Part shown: positions 1 through 9,166 of the stretch, piece by piece | Numbering within the stretch: the first letter of the stretch is position 1 | How the letters are laid out: every line of letters begins with the position of its first letter | Assembly (NCBI RefSeq): GCF_051846935.1 | Contig: NZ_JBPYCS010000010.1 | Location: 27,658-91,657 of the forward strand | Origin: JBPYCR01 sp051846935 | GTDB taxonomy: Bacteria; Bacillota; Bacilli; Bacillales; Amphibacillaceae | Length of the DNA: 64,000 bases | Reading direction: 5' to 3' | Program-made: the position numbers and the translations under genes | The notes under the pieces: generated by a model | Databases searched by the model: none | Told to the model about the DNA's origin: nothing | The model's input: only the letters and a program-made list of their open reading frames with translations

Positions 1-192
1 TCTAGCTGTGCATCCTGTCATGGAGCTGATCTTTCTGGCGGAGCTGGTCCAGATCTAACAAACGTTGGTTCAGATCATTCTGCAGATGATATTGCCAACA
101 TCATTGAAAACGGGCAAGGAAATATGCCTGGTGGACTGGTTTCTGGTGATGATGTAGACTTGCTTGCCAATTGGTTAGCAGAAAAGAAATAA
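1..192 (+). CDS. cccB: Cytochrome c551-type protein, C-terminal part (5' end outside window)
   Basis: The frame is open from the first base and ends at TAA 190-192. It shows a class I c-type haem site CASCH at residues 3-7 and a distal Met in GNMPGG that would be the sixth iron ligand, followed by the usual C-terminal helix (LLANWLAEKK). Bacillus small cytochromes c of this type are membrane-anchored outside the cell and pass electrons to cytochrome oxidase. A cytochrome c next to ftsE is also the B. subtilis arrangement (cccB), which supports the name. The N-terminal signal or lipobox is not in the window, so anchoring cannot be checked. Confidence 0.82.
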   Translation, partial: SSCASCHGADLSGGAGPDLTNVGSDHSADDIANIIENGQGNMPGGLVSGDDVDLLANWLAEKK

Positions 193-202
193 AAATAGTA
201 CA

Positions 203-241
203 AAAAACTTACCGTCGGCTTATGGACGGTAAGTTTTTTTA
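203..241 (+). terminator. Rho-independent terminator after the cytochrome c gene
   Basis: A 14-bp perfect stem (AAAAACTTACCGTC at 203-216 with its complement at 225-238) closes an 8-base loop and runs into a T tract. It lies 11 bases after the stop codon and separates this gene from ftsEX. Confidence 0.9.
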
Positions 242-619
242 AATTTTATTTGAAATCGTTCTGACGTCCTTTGATTTTGTAAAAATAAAGCTTACAACTT
301 TACTTCGTGCGAACCGTGAAGCGACCAGTAAAAGATAGAAATCTAGAAAACCGTTTTTCACGCATAGAAAGCCTTTAATTCCTTCTTCTTTACAGCCTTT
401 TATTCTCCTCTTTGCTTCCCTTTATTCAATCTATTTCCGATGAAGACAGATGTTTTCAAAGACAAGAAAGACGATTTTTATCGAATACGTCTATTTTGTC
501 CAGTTCTTTTTACCTATTAATTTCCTTCGTTATTTTAGTAATCATTAAAATTTATTACAGTTGAAGTCTACTTTGAAACATAATTGTAATATTAATTTGT
601 CTAAAAATCGTGGCGAAAG
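242..619. other. Intergenic region without a recognised gene
   Basis: About 380 AT-rich bases between the cytochrome terminator and the ftsE promoter. A pyrimidine-rich tract lies near 365-425. I see no ORF with a ribosome binding site, no repeat shared with the rest of the window and no RNA gene. Confidence 0.6.
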
Positions 620-620
620 A

Positions 621-629
621 TGTTATACT
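621..629 (+). promoter_or_regulatory. Possible extended -10 promoter for ftsEX
   Basis: TGTTATACT reads as an extended -10 (TG-N-TATACT). The best -35-like hexamer, TTGTCT at 597-602, is 21 bases away, so activity would depend on the extended element. A transcript would have about 70 bases of leader before the ftsE start at 707. Confidence 0.35.
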
Positions 630-706
630 ATATGAAGAAAGTACAAGAAACGATATACATCGAGGCTTTCTGCAAAGACTATACAAAATTAAAGGTGATT
701 ATATAT

Positions 707-1393
707 ATGATTAGTATGGAAAGTGTACATAAAACGTATCCAAATGGGGTTACAGCCCTAAATGGAATTAACATTACGATTGAACAAGGTGAGTTTGTAT
801 ATGTCGTTGGACCTAGTGGTGCAGGGAAATCGACATTTGTTAAGTTGATGTACAGAGAAGCGAAACCGTCCTCTGGAAAAATTAGTATTAATGAAACGAG
901 TATTACCGACATAAAAGAAAAAAATGTCCCCCTTTTACGTAGAGAGATTGGTGTGGTGTTTCAAGATTTTAAATTACTTCCAAAACTAACAGTCTATGAA
1001 AATATTTCGTTTGCACTTGAAGTAATTGAAGAATCTCCTAAAAACATACGGAAGCGTGTAATGGAAGTGCTTGACCTTGTAGGATTGAAAAACAAAGCTC
1101 GCTTTATACCGGACGAGCTATCTGGCGGGGAACAGCAACGTGTGTCGATTGCAAGAGCGATCGTCAATCAACCAAAAATTGTTATCGCAGATGAGCCTAC
1201 GGGTAACCTAGACCCCGAAACATCATGGGACATTATGCGTATTTTTGAGGAAATTAATGCAAGAGGAACAACAGTCATCATGGCAACGCACAGCAAAGAA
1301 ATTGTAAATGCGATGAAAAAACGAGTAATTGCGATTGAAGATGGACTGATTGTAAGAGATGAACAGCAAGGGGAATATGGTTATGAAGCTTAG
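707..1393 (+). CDS. ftsE: Cell-division ABC transporter ATP-binding protein FtsE
   Basis: FtsE is the cytoplasmic ATPase of the FtsEX complex, which in Bacillaceae switches on cell-wall endopeptidases rather than moving a solute. From ATG 707 the protein is 228 aa, the B. subtilis length. It has Walker A GPSGAGKST (35-43), signature LSGGEQQ (138-144) and Walker B IVIADEP (about 158-164). The frame is open upstream to 620, but AAAGGTGAT at 691-699 places the start at 707 and the extra residues do not resemble FtsE. It overlaps ftsX by 11 bases, implying translational coupling. Confidence 0.95.
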   Translation: MISMESVHKTYPNGVTALNGINITIEQGEFVYVVGPSGAGKSTFVKLMYREAKPSSGKISINETSITDIKEKNVPLLRREIGVVFQDFKLLPKLTVYENISFALEVIEESPKNIRKRVMEVLDLVGLKNKARFIPDELSGGEQQRVSIARAIVNQPKIVIADEPTGNLDPETSWDIMRIFEEINARGTTVIMATHSKEIVNAMKKRVIAIEDGLIVRDEQQGEYGYEA

Positions 1394-2276
1394 TACATTG
1401 AAACGACATGTCCGTGAAGGTGCTAAAAACATTATAAGAAATGGCTGGATGATGGTTGCTTCTGTAGGGGCAGTTACTACGACACTTATATTAGTAGGAG
1501 CTTTCCTAGCTCTTATGCTAAACATTAATCAGATGGCCGTAAAAGTAGAAGAAGATGTCGAAATTAAAGCGTTAATCGATGTAACTGCTGAAGATGCCGA
1601 CGTAAAAGCGTTGGGGGAAAAGCTGAAACAATTAGATGGGGTAGCTAGTGTTGCCTTTTCGTCTAAGGAAGAGGAATTGAATAATTTGATTGAAGGAATG
1701 GGCGAGCAGGGTGAATCATGGCAAATGTTTGAACAGGACAACCCGCTTAACCATGCGTACATCGTCAAAGCGGAACGACCTGAAGAAACGGTTAAAATCG
1801 CTGAAAAGATAGAATCGTTCGATTATATTCATGAGGTGAATTACGGTAAGGACGTTGTAGAACGTCTCTTTAACTTTAACAAATATGCTCGAAATATCGG
1901 TTTAGTATTAATTGCGGGACTCGTATTAACAGCTGTTTTCCTAATATCAAACACAATAAAATTAACGATCATGGCACGTAGCCGAGAAATTGGCATTATG
2001 AAGCTTGTTGGTGCAACTAATGGGTTTATTAGATGGCCATTTTTCATCGAAGGCATGCTGTTAGGAGTTTTAGGATCTATTATTCCTATTGCGCTTATTA
2101 TGACAGGCTACTATTTCATTGTTAACAATGTTAGTGAGCAAGTAAATTATAGTTTCGTCCAATTATTACCATTTAATCCGTTTGCATGGCAGCTCTCTTT
2201 AATTATATTAGCAATTGGTATCGTTATAGGTGTTTGGGGCAGCGTGATGAGTGTTCGCAAGTTTCTTAAGGTATAA
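1383..2276 (+). CDS. ftsX: Cell-division ABC transporter permease-like protein FtsX
   Basis: Membrane partner of FtsE. The 297 aa protein has an N-terminal membrane segment, an extracellular loop (about residues 45-160) that in this family contacts coiled-coil peptidoglycan hydrolases, and three C-terminal membrane segments with the conserved stretch MKLVGATNGFIRWPF. ATG 1383 is chosen because AAGGGG (1368-1373) is 9 bases upstream; ATG 1377 is only 3 bases from it. The next gene encodes a coiled-coil M23 hydrolase, a natural FtsEX target. Confidence 0.95.
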   Translation: MKLSTLKRHVREGAKNIIRNGWMMVASVGAVTTTLILVGAFLALMLNINQMAVKVEEDVEIKALIDVTAEDADVKALGEKLKQLDGVASVAFSSKEEELNNLIEGMGEQGESWQMFEQDNPLNHAYIVKAERPEETVKIAEKIESFDYIHEVNYGKDVVERLFNFNKYARNIGLVLIAGLVLTAVFLISNTIKLTIMARSREIGIMKLVGATNGFIRWPFFIEGMLLGVLGSIIPIALIMTGYYFIVNNVSEQVNYSFVQLLPFNPFAWQLSLIILAIGIVIGVWGSVMSVRKFLKV

Positions 2277-2362
2277 GTTTACTAGACAGAAATAAGGCAG
2301 CTGAGTTATTGCTTAGCTGCTCAAACGTTCTATTTTTTAAAATACAGGGAGGAAATCGATAA

Positions 2363-3712
2363 ATGAAAAAGCTGTCTGTCTGCTTTATAGCTTTTATTGT
2401 CGTTATAACTACTAGTTTAGTAAATTGGGATACAATTGCTGCGGAGTCAATAACCAGTGTAAATAAAGAAATTAAAGAGCTTGACAAAGAACATAGCGAA
2501 CTCAAGGAAAAAGAAAATGAATTACATAAAGATAAATCTAGTACGGAAGAGAAATTAGAAAATAATAAACAAAAACAACAAACGGTAGAAGAGCAAATTC
2601 AATCGATTAGTGAAAAGCTCGATCGTACACAAAGTGAAATACAAACGAAGGAATCGGAAATTGCTCAGACAAATAATGAGCTTGAACAACTCGAAAAAGA
2701 AATTAAACAATTAAAACAAGATATTAAAGAATTACAAGAACGAATTGAAAAACGCGAGGAACTACTTAAAGAACGTTTACGCTCCATCCAAAAAAATGGC
2801 GGGAGCATTAAGTACATGTCCGTTTTGCTAGGTTCACAAAACTTTGGCGATTTTATTAGCCGCTCATCTGCAGTGAATGCAATTATGGATCAGGACAAAT
2901 CCATTATGGAAGAACATGCAGCGGATAAACAGGCTTTGCAAGATAAACAAATAGAAGTAGAAGAGAAAAAGGCATCTGTTGAGGAAAAGAAAGCTGCTTT
3001 GGTAGAAAAAAAGAATAAACTAGAAAATTTGAAAAACCAGTTTAATCAACAAAAACAAGAACAAGAGAATTTAATGGGGCAATTAGAAGAAGAATACGAA
3101 GCACTAGAAGATCATAAAATTAGTGTGGAGGAAGAGCGTAAGTTAATAGCTGCCCAAGCGGCTTCAATTCAGAAGGCAAAGCAAGTGGCAGAACAAGAGA
3201 AAGCTAAATTAGAAGCAGCTCAAAAAAAGGAACAGCAACAACAGCAAAGCTCTAGTAGTAGTGGCTCTGCCCCTGATACGAGCTCTAATAATAACGTGAG
3301 CAGTGGTGGTAATAGTGACTTTATTTGGCCGGCAAGTGGACGTTTTTCATCCGGCTTTGGATATCGGAACCATCCGATTTTTAACAAAAGGAAATTACAC
3401 GCTGGTATTGATATTGCTGCTGGAGTTGGAACACCAATTAAAGCTTCAGCATCTGGAGCAGTAGCTTACGCAGGATGGATGAACGGCTACGGAAATACGG
3501 TAATGATCACTCATGTGATTGATGGCAAGACGTTTACAACATTATATGCCCATATGAGCAGTATTGCTGTTTCTGTTGGACAGAGTGTCGGCCAAGGGCA
3601 ACAAATTGGCGGTATGGGTAGTACAGGTAATTCCACAGGATCGCATTTGCATTTTGAAATCCATCCAGGTGGGTACAAAAACCCGAAAAATCCGCTTTCT
3701 TACTTGAAGTAA
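2363..3712 (+). CDS. Coiled-coil M23 peptidoglycan endopeptidase (EnvC-like), probable FtsEX partner
   Basis: A 449 aa exported protein with a Sec signal peptide (first 27 residues, ending near TIAAES). A long charged coiled coil (about 30-295) follows, then a low-complexity Q/S linker (about 290-318) and a C-terminal LytM/M23 domain. Zinc-ligand motifs are intact: HAGIDIA, YAHMSS and HLHFEI. Such proteins cleave peptide cross-links and their coiled coil docks on FtsX. It sits 86 bases after ftsX with RBS GGGAGGAAA. B. subtilis uses the unlinked NlpC/P60 enzyme CwlO for FtsEX, so direct linkage to an M23 enzyme is a useful difference. Confidence 0.9.
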   Translation: MKKLSVCFIAFIVVITTSLVNWDTIAAESITSVNKEIKELDKEHSELKEKENELHKDKSSTEEKLENNKQKQQTVEEQIQSISEKLDRTQSEIQTKESEIAQTNNELEQLEKEIKQLKQDIKELQERIEKREELLKERLRSIQKNGGSIKYMSVLLGSQNFGDFISRSSAVNAIMDQDKSIMEEHAADKQALQDKQIEVEEKKASVEEKKAALVEKKNKLENLKNQFNQQKQEQENLMGQLEEEYEALEDHKISVEEERKLIAAQAASIQKAKQVAEQEKAKLEAAQKKEQQQQQSSSSSGSAPDTSSNNNVSSGGNSDFIWPASGRFSSGFGYRNHPIFNKRKLHAGIDIAAGVGTPIKASASGAVAYAGWMNGYGNTVMITHVIDGKTFTTLYAHMSSIAVSVGQSVGQGQQIGGMGSTGNSTGSHLHFEIHPGGYKNPKNPLSYLK

Positions 3713-3759
3713 AACAAGTGGCATGTAGTTGCATTTACGAAGCATAAACTATAATATTA

Positions 3760-3793
3760 AAGACATCACACAGTATCGTGTGATGTCTTTTTT
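3760..3793 (+). terminator. Terminator after the ftsEX-hydrolase genes
   Basis: AAGACATCACAC at 3760-3771 pairs with its complement at 3778-3789 around a 6-base loop and runs into six Ts. The following 236 bases up to ctpB contain no recognisable gene. Confidence 0.88.
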
Positions 3794-4029
3794 AAACGAA
3801 GGCGCATAAAAATATAATGTTAATGCAAACGTTATTTAAAAAGAGCGTTTCTATCTTTTTAGTTTACTTCTCAATGCACGTATGCGTTAAATTTTACATA
3901 ACGTGAGCTTACGGACGAGCACCAAAAGCCGGTGCTTGGACTTCAATGTCGTTTTTCAAGCAACCCATTTTTTTTTACAATTTTACAACTTCATTAAATA
4001 AGAAAAAATAGTATGTTCGAGGTGGAAGT

Positions 4030-5478
4030 ATGTATTTTAAAAAACGGTATCTCGCTATAATATTAATTATAGCCTTTGTTTGTGGTTTAGCAGGAGCATT
4101 TACAGGTGCCAAGCTATTACAAACAAATTTATTTAAACAAAATGCTGGTTCATCGATAATCTCTGAAAAAGAATTAGACAATAGTAAAGATGATCTTTCA
4201 AAAGTGATGCAAGCTTATCAGTTAATAAAGCAGCATTATATAAACGATGTAGCCGATGACGAACTTTTTGAAGGCGCAATTCAAGGAATGCTTAATACAC
4301 TAGATGATCCTTACAGCACTTATATGGACGTTGAGGCGATGGAACGGTTTAATGAGCAAATCGAATCATCTTTCCAAGGCATAGGGGCTGAGGTGAGCAT
4401 GGTGGAAGATAAAGTAACGATCGTAGCACCAATTAAAGATTCCCCAGCAGAAGCAGCTGGTTTACGACCAAATGACCAAATATTAAGCGTCGATCAAGAA
4501 AAGTTAGAAGGCTACGATTTAAATGAAGCAGTAGAAAAAATACGCGGTGAAAAAGGTTCAGAAGTCGTATTAGAAATTCAACGTGCGGGTGTATCTGAGC
4601 CTTTTGAGGTAACAATCGTTCGTGATGACATTCCAGTTGAAACGGTATACTCAGATATGAAGACAATTGATGGCAAGAAAACAGGCGTATTAACGATTAC
4701 TTCCTTTGCTGAGCATACTGCGGAGGAATTCGCTGAGCAATTGTCTACTCTTGAAGCGGATGGAATTCAAGGGCTAATTATTGATGTTCGAGGAAATCCT
4801 GGCGGGATACTTGATTCTGTAGAAAAAATATTGGAGCATTTTATCCCTAGCAATATCCCATATATTCAAATTGAAGATCAAAAGGGAAATAAAAAACCTT
4901 ACTATACGAATTTAGATAAGAAAAAGACATATCCAATAAATGTCCTCATTGATGAAGGAAGTGCTTCTGCATCCGAAATATTAGCCGTAGCAATGAAGGA
5001 GATTGGTTATGATGTTATTGGGATGACAAGCTATGGGAAAGGGACAGTTCAACAAGCAGTACCCCTAGGAGATGGCAGTACAATTAAGCTAACCTTCTAT
5101 AAATGGTTATCACCGGAAGGGAATTGGATAAATGAAAAAGGCGTCGAACCAACGATAGAAAAAAAGCAGCCGGAATACTTTTATTCCCATCCTATCCAAA
5201 TAGAAGCGCCACTCACCTACAATCATACGAGTGATAAAATAAAAAACATACAAATCATGTTATCTGGTCTTGGCTATGATACCGACCGGACAGATGGGTA
5301 TTTCGATCAACAAACGACAGCAGCTGTAAAAGAATTTCAAACCGATCATAGCATTAAACCGACCGGAGATGTGGACGAAAAAACAGCAAGTTTAATAGAA
5401 ACAAAAGTAGTAGAGAAGATCCGAGCTGGTACAGACGATCAACAGCTACAAGAGGCGCTAAACCATTTATACAATTAG
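4030..5478 (+). CDS. ctpB: S41-family carboxy-terminal processing protease CtpB
   Basis: A 482 aa secreted or membrane-anchored protease with an N-terminal membrane segment (about 8-27). A PDZ domain (about 100-185) and an S41 core follow, with Ser313 in GSASASE, Lys338 in YGKGTVQ and Gln342 as the catalytic set. The C-terminal peptidoglycan-binding domain is at about 398-455 (IQIMLSGLGYD to AAVKEFQ). In B. subtilis CtpB cleaves SpoIVFA in the intermembrane space and helps trigger pro-sigma-K processing. The RBS is GAGGTGGAA. Synteny with minJ supports CtpB rather than the paralogue CtpA. Confidence 0.92.
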   Translation: MYFKKRYLAIILIIAFVCGLAGAFTGAKLLQTNLFKQNAGSSIISEKELDNSKDDLSKVMQAYQLIKQHYINDVADDELFEGAIQGMLNTLDDPYSTYMDVEAMERFNEQIESSFQGIGAEVSMVEDKVTIVAPIKDSPAEAAGLRPNDQILSVDQEKLEGYDLNEAVEKIRGEKGSEVVLEIQRAGVSEPFEVTIVRDDIPVETVYSDMKTIDGKKTGVLTITSFAEHTAEEFAEQLSTLEADGIQGLIIDVRGNPGGILDSVEKILEHFIPSNIPYIQIEDQKGNKKPYYTNLDKKKTYPINVLIDEGSASASEILAVAMKEIGYDVIGMTSYGKGTVQQAVPLGDGSTIKLTFYKWLSPEGNWINEKGVEPTIEKKQPEYFYSHPIQIEAPLTYNHTSDKIKNIQIMLSGLGYDTDRTDGYFDQQTTAAVKEFQTDHSIKPTGDVDEKTASLIETKVVEKIRAGTDDQQLQEALNHLYN

Positions 5479-5572
5479 TAGAGCAGGAATTCATGCGAAG
5501 GATGTCGAATAGAACATATAGAAGACGATAAACAAATAATAGCTTCATATCTATGCCAAGAAGGTGATCATA

Positions 5573-6745
5573 ATGGTTGAAGCATGGTTAATAGAACTAG
5601 TCAAAGGTATCGGCATGCTCTTTATAAATCCACTTTTGTATTGGGCTGTTGCTCTTGTACTCGTAACAGGATTAAAACGAGTGAAGCGTGAACGGCGAGA
5701 TTTTGGCTCTAAAATATTTGATGTTTTTTCCGAGATTAAACAAACGTGGCTGTTTTCATTAAGCTTTGGGCTCATTATTTCAATTATTACGGTTGGTGTA
5801 GGGTTTGTTTATTCTTATGAATTTGCTCTATTGCTAACCATACTAACGATTGTACTCACAGTTTCATTTCGGTTTAGTTTTCTTTCCGCTAGCTATACAA
5901 TTGGACTGACGTACCTAATCGTATTGTTTTTTCCATTATTATTCAGTTGGCAAAACGTAATAACGCCCCATTTATTTAATGATATCTCTATGACCAGCTT
6001 AGCGATTCTGCTCGGTATATTTTTAATGGTTGAAGCGATTCTGCTCGTCAGGATAAAAAGAAATGAAACATATCCACGCTTAGCCTTGAGCAAGCGTGGC
6101 AATTGGATTGGCCAGCACCAAATAAAAAAGGTAGCGATTATTCCGTTTTTTATGCTTGTTCCCGCTGGTCTAATTACACCGTTCGTTCCATATTGGCCTT
6201 ATTTTTCAATTGGAGAAGCATCATACAGCTTACTTTTGTTCCCGTTTTTAATTGGGTTTGATTATTCTGTAGAAGAAATGCTACCGATCAAAAGGGCAAA
6301 AGAGCTTGCACGTACTGTCGCATACTTGGCATGTATTGTCATTATAATTAGTTTAGGAAGCTTGTATATTCCAGCTTTATCAATAGTTGCTGTTATTGTA
6401 GGTATTTTTGGAAAAGAGTTAATTAATTATCGGCATCGCCAACTAAAGCTTCAACCGTATTTTTATGAACAAAAAGAAGGGCTAAAAGTTCTTAGTATTA
6501 TTCCAGGAACTCCCGCTGAGCGTCTAGGTCTTCTCGTAGGGGAAACGATAGTAAAAGTAAATGGAATAAAGGTATCTCAGCCACTTGAATTTTATGAAGC
6601 ACTGCAAGCGAGTGGAGCATTCTTTAAGCTCGATGTTCTTGATGATGATAAGGAAATACGCTTCTTGCAAAGTCCTTTTTATGAGGGAGATCATCATAAA
6701 TTAGGAATTATTTTTTCTGCACCTCCATATAAAAGTGGCGAATGA
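5573..6745 (+). CDS. minJ: MinJ-like polytopic PDZ protein (division topology)
   Basis: The 390 aa protein has about eight hydrophobic segments (roughly 15-285) and a C-terminal PDZ domain (about 295-375, with the ligand-loop motif IPGTPAERLGLLVGE). MinJ bridges DivIVA and MinD at division sites and poles and is about 397 aa in B. subtilis, where it also sits beside ctpB and uvrBA. ATG 5573 is preferred over the in-frame GTG 5564 because AGAAGGTGAT (5559-5568) would overlap the latter. The 94 bases after ctpB lack a terminator, so the two may be cotranscribed. Confidence 0.85.
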   Translation: MVEAWLIELVKGIGMLFINPLLYWAVALVLVTGLKRVKRERRDFGSKIFDVFSEIKQTWLFSLSFGLIISIITVGVGFVYSYEFALLLTILTIVLTVSFRFSFLSASYTIGLTYLIVLFFPLLFSWQNVITPHLFNDISMTSLAILLGIFLMVEAILLVRIKRNETYPRLALSKRGNWIGQHQIKKVAIIPFFMLVPAGLITPFVPYWPYFSIGEASYSLLLFPFLIGFDYSVEEMLPIKRAKELARTVAYLACIVIIISLGSLYIPALSIVAVIVGIFGKELINYRHRQLKLQPYFYEQKEGLKVLSIIPGTPAERLGLLVGETIVKVNGIKVSQPLEFYEALQASGAFFKLDVLDDDKEIRFLQSPFYEGDHHKLGIIFSAPPYKSGE

Positions 6746-6848
6746 TTGCATCGTAGCATTTGCTAGCTAGTGTAATTTATTTTACGCCAGAAATAATTAT
6801 TAAAACAATAGCAGTATAGCTATCAAAAATTTCAAACACTACTTCAGT

Positions 6849-6893
6849 CAAAGGCTTCCTTTTCATTTCGATTGGCAGCCTTTGGCTTTTTTG
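6849..6893 (+). terminator. Terminator after minJ
   Basis: CAAAGGCT at 6849-6856 pairs with AGCCTTTG at 6877-6884 and is followed by GCTTTTTT. The rest of the 6746-7176 gap holds this terminator and the uvrB control region; no gene was seen. Confidence 0.7.
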
Positions 6894-7026
6894 CTATGCT
6901 TGCGGAAATACTACGCGATTTCTGTGTGCCCTCCTAAATTTTCATTTCTCTTCTTTCGTCTACTGTTTTGATTAAACAATGGGGGGAATAATAAGGATAA
7001 GTAAGGCGGTCAGTAAGCAAAAGAAT

Positions 7027-7040
7027 CGAATATTTGTTCG
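7027..7040 (+). promoter_or_regulatory. LexA (DinR) SOS box upstream of uvrBA
   Basis: CGAATATTTGTTCG fits the Bacillus DinR/LexA consensus CGAAC-N4-GTTCG with one mismatch (T for C in the left half). It overlaps the -35-like hexamer TTGTTC (7034-7039), with TAAAAT at 7055-7060 as a weak -10. Repressor binding would block transcription. B. subtilis uvrBA is a LexA-regulated SOS operon, which fits. Confidence 0.75.
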
Positions 7041-7176
7041 TTTATATGTTAAAATAAAATGTGTCAGCACAGATTAACGTACAGATATAAAAGTTTGTAT
7101 ATCGAGCTAAAATAAGCGTTGATTAAATATCAATCATACTATTATAGAGCTTTGCGCTGAATTGGAGGGCTGTATT

Positions 7177-9159
7177 GTGGACGATCGGTTTCAATTGCAA
7201 GCACAGTTTCAACCCCAAGGGGATCAACCGAAGGCAATTAAACGTTTAGTAGAAAAAGTACTGTCCGGACAGCGACATCAAACATTGCTTGGTGCGACTG
7301 GTACTGGTAAAACATACACTGTCTCGAATGTAGTTGAACAAATAAATCGACCAACGCTCGTTATTGCACACAATAAAACGTTGGCTGGTCAATTATATAG
7401 TGAGTTTAAAGATTTTTTTCCGAATAATGCAGTAGAATATTTTGTTAGTTACTATGATTATTATCAGCCAGAAGCTTACGTCCCATCTACAGATACATTC
7501 ATAGAAAAAGATGCTAGTATTAATGATGAAATTGACAAGCTGCGGCACTCAGCAACCTCTGCATTATTTGAGCGACAAGACGTCTTAATTGTCGCGAGTG
7601 TATCGTGTATATATGGTTTAGGTTCACCTGAGGAATATAAAAGTCAGGTCTTATCCTTGAGATTAGGAATGGAAAAAGGCCGTGATGCACTTTTGCGTGA
7701 ATTAGTCGATATTCAATACGCACGAAATGATATTGATTTTAAACGGGGGACCTTTCGTGTTCGTGGCGATTCGGTAGAAATAATACCTGCTTCAAAGGAA
7801 GAACATTGTATTCGGATTGAATTTTTTGGCGATGAAATCGATCGTATACGAGAGGTAGATGCTTTAACAGGAGAAATCGTTGGCGATCGGGAACATGTAG
7901 CAATCTTTCCAGCATCTCACTTCGTTACCCGTGAAGAAAAGTTAAAAGTAGCCATTAAGAATATTGAAAACGAGCTTGAAGAACGATTAAAAGAATTACG
8001 TGCCGATAATAAATTATTGGAAGCTCAACGACTTGAGCAACGGACGAATTACGACCTTGAAATGATGAAAGAAATGGGTTTTTGCTCGGGGATTGAAAAT
8101 TACTCTCGCCATTTAACGTTGCGAGAAGCAGGTTCGACACCGTATACGCTGCTCGACTTCTTTCCAGACGACTTTTTAGTCGTAATTGACGAATCCCATG
8201 CGACCTTGCCACAAATTCGTGGTATGTTTAATGGCGATCGAGCAAGGAAGCAAATGCTAGTAGATCATGGCTTTCGACTTCCTTCTGCGTTAGACAATCG
8301 TCCGTTAAAATTCGAGGAATTTGAGGGGAAGACAAATCAACTTATTTATGTTTCTGCTACGCCTGGCCCGTACGAATTAGAGCATTCACCAGAAATGGTG
8401 GAGCAAATTATCCGACCGACGGGATTGTTAGATCCAATTGTTTATGTCCGTCCAATTGAAGGTCAAATTGATAATTTGATTGGCGAAATTAATAAAAGAG
8501 TTGAAAGCAATGAACGCGTACTCGTTACGACATTAACTAAAAAGATGTCGGAGGATTTAACAGACTACTTTAAAGAGCTCGGTATGAAAGTAGCGTATTT
8601 ACATTCAGAAGTAAAGACCTTGGAACGGATTGAAATTATTCGAGATTTACGAGTAGGTAAATATGATGTACTGATCGGGATTAATTTGTTGCGTGAAGGA
8701 TTAGATATTCCTGAAGTGTCACTGGTAGCCATATTGGATGCTGACAAAGAAGGCTTTCTACGCTCTGAACGATCGTTAATCCAGACAATGGGTAGAGCTG
8801 CACGAAATGAGAACGGACAGGTCATTATGTATGCAGACCGCATTACAGCATCTATGCAATTGGCAATAGATGAGACAAATCGCCGTAGAGAAATCCAGCA
8901 GGCTTACAATAAAAAACATCAAATTACGCCAAAAACGATTAAAAAAGAAGTGCGCGATGTAATTCGAGCGACAATTGCTGCAGAAAAAGCAGAGCAATAC
9001 GATGGCAGTGTATCGAAAATCGTTAAATTACCTGCAAAAGAAAAAGCAGAAGTTATTGAACAAATGGAAAAAGAAATGCGTGAGGCAGCTAAAATTTTAG
9101 ATTTTGAAAAAGCTACCGAGCTGCGAGATATTATTTTTGAGCTAAAAGCGGAAGGATGA
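7177..9159 (+). CDS. uvrB: Excinuclease ABC subunit B
   Basis: UvrB verifies damage in nucleotide excision repair: UvrA loads it, then it recruits UvrC. The 660 aa protein matches the B. subtilis length of about 661. It carries helicase motif I GATGTGKT, the beta-hairpin region YYDYYQPEAYVPSTD, helicase motifs DESHATLPQIRGM and QTMGRAARN, and a C-terminal UVR domain that binds UvrC. GTG 7177 is chosen because GGAGGG (7164-7169) is 7 bases upstream; the frame extends only five codons further. It sits 7 bases before uvrA in one SOS operon. Confidence 0.97.
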   Translation: MDDRFQLQAQFQPQGDQPKAIKRLVEKVLSGQRHQTLLGATGTGKTYTVSNVVEQINRPTLVIAHNKTLAGQLYSEFKDFFPNNAVEYFVSYYDYYQPEAYVPSTDTFIEKDASINDEIDKLRHSATSALFERQDVLIVASVSCIYGLGSPEEYKSQVLSLRLGMEKGRDALLRELVDIQYARNDIDFKRGTFRVRGDSVEIIPASKEEHCIRIEFFGDEIDRIREVDALTGEIVGDREHVAIFPASHFVTREEKLKVAIKNIENELEERLKELRADNKLLEAQRLEQRTNYDLEMMKEMGFCSGIENYSRHLTLREAGSTPYTLLDFFPDDFLVVIDESHATLPQIRGMFNGDRARKQMLVDHGFRLPSALDNRPLKFEEFEGKTNQLIYVSATPGPYELEHSPEMVEQIIRPTGLLDPIVYVRPIEGQIDNLIGEINKRVESNERVLVTTLTKKMSEDLTDYFKELGMKVAYLHSEVKTLERIEIIRDLRVGKYDVLIGINLLREGLDIPEVSLVAILDADKEGFLRSERSLIQTMGRAARNENGQVIMYADRITASMQLAIDETNRRREIQQAYNKKHQITPKTIKKEVRDVIRATIAAEKAEQYDGSVSKIVKLPAKEKAEVIEQMEKEMREAAKILDFEKATELRDIIFELKAEG

Positions 9160-9166
9160 CAGGTTC

